Assembly: GCA_002375465.1 (NCBI GenBank)
Contig: DFLT01000010.1
Coordinates: forward strand, 1-12,620
DNA length: 12,620 nt
Direction: 5' to 3'
Source of the DNA: Alphaproteobacteria bacterium UBA3612
GTDB taxonomy: Bacteria > Pseudomonadota > Alphaproteobacteria > Sphingomonadales > Sphingomonadaceae
In this document: piece by piece, positions 6,998 through 12,620 of the stretch
Layout: every line of letters begins with the position of its first letter
Numbering within the stretch: the stretch's first letter is position 1
The notes under the pieces: model-generated
What the model saw: only the letters and a program-made list of their open reading frames with translations
Told to the model about the DNA's origin: nothing
The model's database searches: none
Program-made: the position numbers and the translations under genes

Positions 6998-9900
6998 ATG
7001 GACCTGAAAATTTCCGCTTGGGCGATCCGCAACCCAATCCCCGTTGCCGTGCTGTTCATCGCGCTGATGATCGCGGGCATCATCGGCTACACGTCTCTGC
7101 CGGTAAAGCTTTATCCGGACGTGTCCTTTCCCATCGTGCAGGTCAATGTGACGCTGCCGGGCGCGGCGGCGAGCGAGGTCGAGACGCAGATCACGCGCGA
7201 GGTCGAGGCCGCGGTCTCGAATATTGCGGGCGTCGATCACGTGCAATCCACAGTTTCGGAGGGCATTTCTTCCACAACCGTCGAGTTCGAGATCGGCGAG
7301 GATGCGCAGAAGGCGACCGACGAGGTGCGGGCCAGCGTCGACCGCGCCAGGAGCAGCCTGCCGCGCGGTATCGAGGAACCGATCGTCGAACGCTTCGACA
7401 TCGATTCCGCACCCATCGTCACCTATGCCGTCGCCGCCGACGACATGACCGATATCGAACTGAGCTGGTTCGTCGACGACACCATCGCCCGCGAGCTCAT
7501 CACTGCCGATGGCGTCGCCCAGGTGCAGCGCGTGGGCGGTGTCGACCGCGAAATCAACATCACGCTCGATCCGGGCCGGTTGCAAGCGCTCGGCCTGACC
7601 GCGCCGCAGGTAAATGACGCCATTCGCAGCTCCAGCACGGATGTTCCGGGCGGACGTTCCGAAGTGGGCGGGCGCGAACAGACCGTGCGCGTCCTGGGCG
7701 CGGCGGACTCCGTTGCGGCGCTCGCCAACCTCACCATCCCCACTGCCACGGGGCGCGAAGTGCGCCTGTCGGACGTCGCCACCGTCGCCAGCGGTGCCGC
7801 CGAACGGCGTGGATTCGCCTCGCTGAACGGCAACTCCGTCGTTGGCTTTCAGGTCATGAAGACCAAAGCCGCGTCGGACGTGGCCGTGGCCGATGCCATC
7901 GAAGAGGCGACCGCCGAACTGGCCGCCGCGCATCCTGGTGTCGATTTCACCCGTGTTCTGTCAACGGCGACCAGCACGCAGAACAGCTTCACCGCCACGC
8001 TACACGCTTTGATCGAGGGCATGGCGCTCGCCGCGCTGGTCGTGTTCCTGTTCCTGCGCGACTGGCGCGCCACAGCGATCGCAGCGGTCGCCATGCCGAT
8101 TTCCCTAATCCCGACCTTCTTCGCGATGGACCTGATGGGGTTCAGCCTCAACATGATCACGCTGCTGGCTCTGACGCTCGTCATCGGCATTCTGGTCGAT
8201 GACGCCATTGTGGAAATCGAGAATATCCAGAAACGCGTCGAGAAGGGCGAATCCCCTTATCAGGCATCGCTAGTGGGCGCGGACGAGATCGGCTTGGCCG
8301 TCGTCGCCACCACCGCGACCATCGTCGTCGTCTTTCTGCCGGTATCTGTCATGGGCGGTTTCGCAGGCCAGTTTTTCAAGGAATTCGGCTTCACCGTCGC
8401 CATTTCGGTGTTGTTCTCGCTGATCGTCGCGCGTCTGCTCACGCCGCTGATGTGCGCCTATTTCATGACGCCAGCGAAGAACCCTCACGAACCGAAGCCG
8501 TTCGACGGTTTCTATCGCAAAAGCCTGGACTTCGCCCTCGCCAACCGCCGCATCGCGCTCGCTATCGGCACCGCCATCTTCGTCGGCTCGGTCGCGCTTG
8601 TCGCGCTGCTGCCCACCGGCTTCACGCCGCCGCAGGACAATGGCATCGTCGATCTCAGCGTCGAAGGTGCCCCTGGCGCGACGCTCGACGACATGCGCCG
8701 CAGCACCGAACGGCTGACCCGTACCCTGGAGGCGCTGCCCGATGTCGAGACCGTCTTCACGCGCGTTGGCTCTGGCAGCGCGGGCGGCGACGTGCGCGCG
8801 GGCAATGTTACGGTTCTCCTCAAGGGCGACCGTTCGCAGGACACGCAGGAATTCCAGACCAGCCTAAAGCCCGTTCTCCTGACCGTGCCCGACGTCCGCG
8901 TCGGCTTCGCGCAGTCGGGCGGCGGCGGCAGTTCCACCGTGCAGGTCATCCTCTCCAGCGAGAATGCGCGCCTGCTCGCCGATACCGCCGTCGAGGTGGA
9001 ACGGCAGATGCGCGGTCTTGCAGAGCTCAGCAATGTGCATCAGGTGACGCCGCGCCCCGGCTCCGAACTAATCATCACGCTGAAACCGTCGGAGGCCGCG
9101 CGCCTTGGCGTGACGGCGGACGCGGTCGGCTCCATCGCCCGCGTGGCGACGCTGGGTGATGTCGATGCCAACACGGCGAAGTTCAACACCGGGCGGCAGC
9201 GCCTGCCCATCCGCGTGCGTCTGCCCGACCAGGCGCGAGCGAGCCTGGACACGATCCGCAGCCTGCGCGTGCCGACAGCGAGCGGCACCTCTGTACCGCT
9301 ATCCGCCGTCGCCGATATCGCATTCCAGCCCGGCGCGGCGCGTATAGAACGGTTCGATCGCGAACGTCGCGCCACCATCGAGGGTCAGCTGAACGGTATC
9401 TCACTGGGCGAGGCCAACGCGGCCATCGACGCGCTGTCCGCCATGCAGAACCTGCCCGAAGGCGTCAGCCAGCCCGCCTATGGTCAGAGCGAAGACATGG
9501 ACGAACTGTTCGCCAGTTTCGGCGGCGCGATCCTCGCGGGTATCGGCCTCATCTTCAGCGTGCTGATTCTGCTTTTCCGTAGCTTCTTCAAACCGATCAC
9601 CATTCTTGCGGCACTGCCTCTGTCGCTGGCGGGCGCGTTCATCGGCCTGATCGTAGCGGGCAGCGAGCTGGGCCTGTCGGCGCTGATCGGCCTCCTAATG
9701 CTGATGGGCCTCGCGGCGAAAAACTCCATCCTGCTTGTCGAGTTCACCATCGAGCGCGAACGCGAAGGCATGTCGCAATATGACGCCCTGATCGAGGCGT
9801 GCCGCCAGCGCGCCCGACCCATTGTCATGACCACGGTCGCGATGGCCGCCGGCATGGTGCCGACGGCGCTGGCCCTAGGCGAGGGCTCGGAATTCCGCGC

Positions 9901-10096
9901 GCCCATGGCCATCGCCGTTATCGGCGGCCTCATCAGCTCGACACTGCTATCGCTGGTGCTGGTCCCGGTCGTCTATGAACTGGTGGAGGATTTTGAAACC
10001 TGGCTAATGCCGAAGCTCGGCAAACTCGTCATCGGCCCGGAAAAAAAAGCGGCGGACACCTCCGCCACCAGTTCCGCAGCGCACCCGGCGGAGTAA
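6998..10096 (+). CDS. RND efflux pump permease, AcrB-like HAE1 type
   Basis: A 1032-residue inner membrane proton/substrate antiporter, the usual length for the family. The first membrane helix is at about 13-32, followed by the KLYPDVSFPIVQVNVTLPGA start of the porter domain. The proton relay is visible: an Asp pair D401-D402 in helix 4 (ILVDDAIVEIENIQ), lysine K908 in helix 10 (GLAAKNSILLVEF) and an arginine in the RQRARPIVMTT stretch, probably R938. The helix-4 motif fits the hydrophobe/amphiphile class rather than the heavy-metal class. The two halves repeat as expected, with large periplasmic loops after helices 1 and 7. A purine-rich GACGGGA lies before the ATG. Four bases separate it from the channel gene. 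The substrate cannot be read from the sequence. The tail ends with a Lys- and Ser-rich cytoplasmic stretch. Confidence 0.95.
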   Translation: MDLKISAWAIRNPIPVAVLFIALMIAGIIGYTSLPVKLYPDVSFPIVQVNVTLPGAAASEVETQITREVEAAVSNIAGVDHVQSTVSEGISSTTVEFEIGEDAQKATDEVRASVDRARSSLPRGIEEPIVERFDIDSAPIVTYAVAADDMTDIELSWFVDDTIARELITADGVAQVQRVGGVDREINITLDPGRLQALGLTAPQVNDAIRSSSTDVPGGRSEVGGREQTVRVLGAADSVAALANLTIPTATGREVRLSDVATVASGAAERRGFASLNGNSVVGFQVMKTKAASDVAVADAIEEATAELAAAHPGVDFTRVLSTATSTQNSFTATLHALIEGMALAALVVFLFLRDWRATAIAAVAMPISLIPTFFAMDLMGFSLNMITLLALTLVIGILVDDAIVEIENIQKRVEKGESPYQASLVGADEIGLAVVATTATIVVVFLPVSVMGGFAGQFFKEFGFTVAISVLFSLIVARLLTPLMCAYFMTPAKNPHEPKPFDGFYRKSLDFALANRRIALAIGTAIFVGSVALVALLPTGFTPPQDNGIVDLSVEGAPGATLDDMRRSTERLTRTLEALPDVETVFTRVGSGSAGGDVRAGNVTVLLKGDRSQDTQEFQTSLKPVLLTVPDVRVGFAQSGGGGSSTVQVILSSENARLLADTAVEVERQMRGLAELSNVHQVTPRPGSELIITLKPSEAARLGVTADAVGSIARVATLGDVDANTAKFNTGRQRLPIRVRLPDQARASLDTIRSLRVPTASGTSVPLSAVADIAFQPGAARIERFDRERRATIEGQLNGISLGEANAAIDALSAMQNLPEGVSQPAYGQSEDMDELFASFGGAILAGIGLIFSVLILLFRSFFKPITILAALPLSLAGAFIGLIVAGSELGLSALIGLLMLMGLAAKNSILLVEFTIEREREGMSQYDALIEACRQRARPIVMTTVAMAAGMVPTALALGEGSEFRAPMAIAVIGGLISSTLLSLVLVPVVYELVEDFETWLMPKLGKLVIGPEKKAADTSATSSAAHPAE

Positions 10097-10100
10097 ATTC

Positions 10101-11729
10101 ATGAACAGGCTATATCTGAGGGCGCTGATGTTCGCTGTTGCAGCGACGCTATTGGTCGCCCTCGTCGCGATCGTGGGTGCAGGATACGTAACGGGCGCGA
10201 AGGCTCAGGACCTGTCCGCGCTAACCGGCGACACGGCGGAAGAAACGCCCGCGCCCGAACCCGACCTCTATGACCGCGATACGCCGCGCGGGCTTGTGAC
10301 GGGCTTTGTCGCGGCGCTCGGCGCGAAGGATTATGAACGTGCCGCCGTCTACCTGGAGGGCGTCACGCTTGAGGAGACTGGCGAAGCGGCGGGCAATGAG
10401 GCGCGGCGCCTGCAGATCGCCCTCGACCAAGGCGGCACTCTGATCCCGTTTGCGGGCCTATCAAACGATCCTGCGGGCGATCCCGTCGACAGCCTGCCTC
10501 TCGACCGGGAAAAGATCGGCGATTTGAAAATAGGCGGAGATACCGTGCCGCTCCTCGCGCAGCGCGTTGAGACGGAAGACGGCAATATCTGGCAGATTTC
10601 CGCCGAGACGCTGGCGGCATTGCCTGCGCTCCCGAAGGAGGAGGCGGAAAGCATCGACGAGCCCGACGAGGGATGGATGTTCGCGGGTGCGCCTTTGCGC
10701 GACTGGCTGGTCCTCATTTTCTTCGCGCTCGCCGCCTATGGCGTTATCCAGCTTGTCTTCGCGGCTTTTCTGTTCGTGCTGCGGTGGGTGATCGCCGCGC
10801 ATGAGGAAAGCCGCACCTACAAGTTTCTCGACGCCGCGCTCGCACCTTTGGCGCTTTACCTCGCCGTCATCGTCTTCTTCACCTTCGCGGGCCAGCTCGA
10901 AACCGGCATCGTCGCACGGCAGACCCTGACGCGCTACGCGGGCATCGTCGGGTGGGTCGCCTTTGTCTGGTTTGCTTGGCGCATCATCAACGCGGTTAGC
11001 GATCTTTTCGTGCGGCGTATGCAGCGGACGGGCCGCGCCCGCGCGCGCTCCGCCATCGTCTTCGCGCGCCGCTCAGCCAAGATATTGCTGGGCGTGGTCG
11101 TGGTCATCGCCATCCTTGATACCGTTGGCGTCGATGTTACCACCGGTATTGCCGCGCTCGGCATTGGCGGTCTGGCTCTGGCGCTGGGCGCGCAGAAGAC
11201 CATAGAGAATCTGGTCGGCAGCCTGACCGTCATTATCGACCAACCTATCCGTGTCGGCGATTTCTGCGAGATTGGCGGCACCAAGGGTGTCGTTATCGAT
11301 ATCGGCATGCGCTCCACCCGCATCCGCACCAACGAGCGTACCATGGTCACCATCCCGAATGGTCAGTTCGCCGACGAGAAGATTGAGAATTACGCGCTCC
11401 GCGACCGCTTCCTGTTTCATCAGACCATTGGGGTCAGCTACGACACCAATGCCGAAACCATGGAGCGCGTCTTGCAGGCGTTGAGGGAAATCCTGCGCGT
11501 TTCGGAAACCGTCATCGACGAGGATGCGCGCGTGCGTTTCCACGGCTTTGGCGCGAGTTCGCTCGACATCGAGATCTTCACCTATTTCCGCACGAACGAC
11601 TATCCGGAATCGCTGGCGATGCAGGAGGAGCTGCTGTTCGCCATCATGCGCAAACTGGCCGAAATGGATGTCGATATCGCTTTCCCGACGCAAACCGTGC
11701 ATGTTCGGGGGCTGAAGAAGACGGGCTAA
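10101..11729 (+). CDS. MscS-family mechanosensitive ion channel with N-terminal periplasmic domain
   Basis: A 542-residue protein. It begins with a signal sequence likely cut after AKA (residues 33-35), then has a soluble domain of about 150 residues with a region (DRDTPRGLVTGFVAALGAKD) that looks like a small ligand-binding or NTF2-like fold. Four hydrophobic helices follow, at about 200-230, 245-265, 275-300 and 328-347. Next comes the MscS pore helix with its glycine/alanine face (GIAALGIGGLALALGAQKT, about 349-367, then NLVGSLT). The beta domain follows (PIRVGDFCEIGGTKGVVIDI; TIPNGQFADEKIENY), then the alpha/beta C-terminal domain. MscS channels release solutes under membrane tension. The ribosome binding site GGAG (10090-10093) overlaps the end of the pump gene, 7 bases from the ATG, so the channel is made with the pump. 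The role of the periplasmic domain is unknown. Confidence 0.92.
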   Translation: MNRLYLRALMFAVAATLLVALVAIVGAGYVTGAKAQDLSALTGDTAEETPAPEPDLYDRDTPRGLVTGFVAALGAKDYERAAVYLEGVTLEETGEAAGNEARRLQIALDQGGTLIPFAGLSNDPAGDPVDSLPLDREKIGDLKIGGDTVPLLAQRVETEDGNIWQISAETLAALPALPKEEAESIDEPDEGWMFAGAPLRDWLVLIFFALAAYGVIQLVFAAFLFVLRWVIAAHEESRTYKFLDAALAPLALYLAVIVFFTFAGQLETGIVARQTLTRYAGIVGWVAFVWFAWRIINAVSDLFVRRMQRTGRARARSAIVFARRSAKILLGVVVVIAILDTVGVDVTTGIAALGIGGLALALGAQKTIENLVGSLTVIIDQPIRVGDFCEIGGTKGVVIDIGMRSTRIRTNERTMVTIPNGQFADEKIENYALRDRFLFHQTIGVSYDTNAETMERVLQALREILRVSETVIDEDARVRFHGFGASSLDIEIFTYFRTNDYPESLAMQEELLFAIMRKLAEMDVDIAFPTQTVHVRGLKKTG

Positions 11730-11911
11730 TGAAGGCAATACCGAATGAAATGCAGCCAGCCTGGCCCGTTGGCGGCGGCCAGGTCGGCGAAATGCTGCGA
11801 ACAGGCAAGGGGCTTGATGCAGAGGCTGGCGATCCGGCGGACTGGTCGGCGGCCCTGCGGTCATTGATCGGAACGATGCTGGACGCGCCCGGGTCGCATT
11901 GCCTCGTCTGA
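11729..11911 (+). pseudogene. Truncated N-terminus of a probable PAS-type sensor kinase
   Basis: The ATG overlaps the last base of the mscS stop (TAATG), a coupling arrangement that suggests a further gene of the same operon. About 54 codons read sensibly: a GGGQVGEML passage, then DWSAALRSLIGTMLDAP. That resembles the start of sensor histidine kinases whose first PAS-like module begins with a Gly-rich stretch and a Trp-x-x-x-Leu-Arg-x-x-x-x-x-Met-Leu helix. After DAP the reading turns into insertion-sequence DNA and stops at a TGA (11909-11911). The kinase body would lie beyond the insertion, outside this window. The family match is from a short segment and only moderately sure; the interruption is clearer. 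Confidence 0.5.
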
Positions 11912-11957
11912 TTTGCTCCCGACACGGTTGCTATTGCCTCATCTAAAAATGCTCCCG
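11898..11957. repeat. Imperfect tandem repeat at the IS left end
   Basis: ATTGCCTCGTCT at 11898-11909 recurs as ATTGCCTCATCT at 11933-11944, and each is followed by GCTCCCG (11915-11921 and 11951-11957). The period is 35 bases, about three and a half helical turns. Paired sites of this sort at an IS end are typical transposase-binding sites, the outer one within the terminal repeat and the inner one subterminal. That role is an inference. Confidence 0.6.
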
Positions 11958-11973
11958 GAATAAACCAGGAGCA
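11950..11973 (+). promoter_or_regulatory. Hairpin burying the transposase ribosome binding site
   Basis: TGCTCC (11950-11955) pairs with GGAGCA (11968-11973). After one C-A mismatch, GG (11957-11958) pairs with CC (11965-11966), closing a six-base loop AATAAA. The GGAG in the right arm is the ribosome binding site of the transposase, 6 bases before the ATG at 11978. A transcript entering from the mscS side would carry this fold and so initiate the transposase poorly. Several IS families (IS10, IS50, IS200) are known to limit expression from read-through in this way. Confidence 0.55.
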
Positions 11974-11977
11974 GACG

Positions 11978-12340
11978 ATGAGGAAGATGAGCATGGCGAC
12001 ACGTTTGGAGCTGGTGGCGGCGATCGGAGAGCGATATCGAGCAGCCGATCGGCGGAGCAAGGGACGGGTTCTCGATGAGTTCGTGGCGGTGACCGGATTT
12101 CACCGCAAGCATTCGATGCGCTTGTTGCGGGCTCCGCCTGGCGCGAAGGCATCGGGAGCGCGTCCAGAGCGGCGGATATATGACGAAGCGGTGCGCACGG
12201 CGCTGGTGGTGTTGTGGGAAGCATCGGACCGACTGTGCGGCAAGCGGCTGCGACCGCTCATCCCGCTCCTGTTGGAGGCGATGGAGCGCCACGGGCATCT
12301 GGACCTGGCACCGGCGGTGACCACGAAGCTGACGCGATGA
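11978..12340 (+). CDS. Transposase, N-terminal DNA-binding part (frame ends early)
   Basis: The first 121 codons of the IS transposase, beginning MRKMSMATRLELVAAIGERY. It contains a stretch typical of these elements: RSKGRVLDEFVAVTGFHRKH, then SMRLLR (about 27-52), a helix-turn-helix probably used to bind the IS ends. After it come helical residues LIPLLLEAMERHGHL. The frame ends with LTR and a TGA at 12338-12340, exactly where sense passes into the -1 frame (see the next entry). The GGAG ribosome binding site lies in a hairpin. Other starts, the ATG codons at residues 4 and 6, are possible but have no better site. Alone this piece lacks the catalytic domain and could act only as a DNA-binding fragment. 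Confidence 0.72.
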   Translation: MRKMSMATRLELVAAIGERYRAADRRSKGRVLDEFVAVTGFHRKHSMRLLRAPPGAKASGARPERRIYDEAVRTALVVLWEASDRLCGKRLRPLIPLLLEAMERHGHLDLAPAVTTKLTR

Positions 12341-12620
12341 GCGCGGCGACGATCGGCCGGGCGCTGAAGGATGTGAAGGCCGAAAGCCGCCTACCGCGGC
12401 GGCGGGGTGTCGCCGGAACCGCGCTCAGGCGCAGCGTACCAATCAGAACATTCGACGACTGGGGTGATCCGGCGCCAGGCCATATCGAAGTCGATCTGGT
12501 GTCGCATAGCGGTCCTGTGGCGAAGGGCAGCTTCGCCTGGACATTCGTGCTGACCGGTATCGCGACCGGCTGGACCGAGTGTGCGCCGCTGCTCGTCCGC
12601 GAGCAGACGCTGCTGACGGC
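12337..12620 (+). CDS. Transposase, integrase-like catalytic part (partial, runs off window)
   Basis: From ATG 12337, overlapping the preceding TGA (ATGA), the -1 frame stays open to the end of the window. It reads MSAATIGRALKDVKAESRLP, then, after a basic linker, GHIEVDLVSHSGP. This last is the start of a DDE integrase core: the Asp in IEVDLV is the likely first catalytic residue, followed by WTFVLTGIATGWTE as the next strands. In intact relatives these residues continue directly from the N-terminal part, so a single lost base in CTGACGCG, or a coupled two-frame design, separates them. Only a weak GAAG precedes the ATG. The second Asp and the Glu of the triad would be beyond the window. Confidence 0.68.
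   Translation, partial: MSAATIGRALKDVKAESRLPRRRGVAGTALRRSVPIRTFDDWGDPAPGHIEVDLVSHSGPVAKGSFAWTFVLTGIATGWTECAPLLVREQTLLT

Larger units (their letters stand above)
11898..12620 (+). mobile_element. Insertion sequence, left end and 5' part of transposase (continues off window)
   Basis: From about 11891-11899 the sequence stops fitting the upstream gene, and a compact terminal region leads into a transposase on the same strand. The left boundary is placed by the loss of kinase-like coding and the start of the tandem repeat at 11898. It could be several bases off. The terminal inverted repeat and any target-site duplication cannot be seen, because the right end is outside the window. The encoded protein has an N-terminal helix-turn-helix part and an integrase-like catalytic domain, as in elements often filed as ISNCY or as 'integrase catalytic domain' transposases. 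I cannot name the element. Confidence 0.7.

Noticed and set aside
6947..7933. A 328-codon open frame on the minus strand
   Set aside because: It lies wholly antisense to the adaptor end and the RND pump. It is arginine-, glycine- and histidine-rich and is the usual mirror frame of a GC-rich gene.
1..12620. CRISPR array, tRNA or prophage integration site
   Set aside because: No regularly spaced repeats, no cloverleaf-like sequence and no integrase of the phage type were seen.

Overview
The window is GC-rich DNA whose codon use and gene content point to an alphaproteobacterium, most likely a sphingomonad (Sphingomonadales). The basis is protein style: a NodT-type outer membrane lipoprotein, a MipA/OmpV porin-like protein and a GbsR/MarR regulator. 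This is an inference, because no rRNA or other taxonomic marker is present.

Left part (1-2218) is gene-poor accessory DNA. It holds one intact gene, a minus-strand GSU2403-type nucleotidyltransferase-fold protein (436-1422). Around it lie stretches without convincing genes, and a short decayed minus-strand coding remnant at 1588-1814.

The middle (2219-11729) is a well-ordered divergent locus for the cell envelope. From an AT-rich intergenic region (3729-3847) two units diverge. To the left runs a two-gene unit: a protein with two tandem SpoIIAA-like (STAS) domains, here broken by a single-base frameshift, and a MipA/OmpV-family outer membrane barrel protein that overlaps it by 4 bases (ATGA). 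To the right runs a tight five-gene operon: GbsR/MarR regulator, NodT-family outer membrane factor, HlyD/AcrA-type periplasmic adaptor, AcrB-like HAE1-type RND pump and an MscS-family mechanosensitive channel. Gaps are 1 to 4 bases, or 4-base overlaps. The three RND components should form a drug or hydrophobe efflux complex across both membranes. The regulator probably controls its own operon, and perhaps the divergent pair, through inverted repeats in the shared promoter region. The channel gene suggests that efflux and turgor or envelope stress are expressed together.

The right end (11729-12620) shows a mobile-element insertion. A start codon overlapping the mscS stop begins what looks like the N-terminus of a PAS-type sensor kinase. 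It is cut after about 54 codons by an insertion sequence that runs off the window. The IS carries an imperfect tandem repeat (35-base period) at its left end and a hairpin that buries the transposase ribosome binding site. Its transposase reading frame is shifted by one base between the N-terminal DNA-binding part and the integrase-like catalytic part.

Three coding regions (1588-1814, 2986-3728, 11978-12620) each show a net -1 frame change, while the 7.9 kb efflux operon is clean. This is either real decay of dispensable genes or a sign of single-base deletions in the sequence. I see no tRNA, rRNA, CRISPR array or prophage module.
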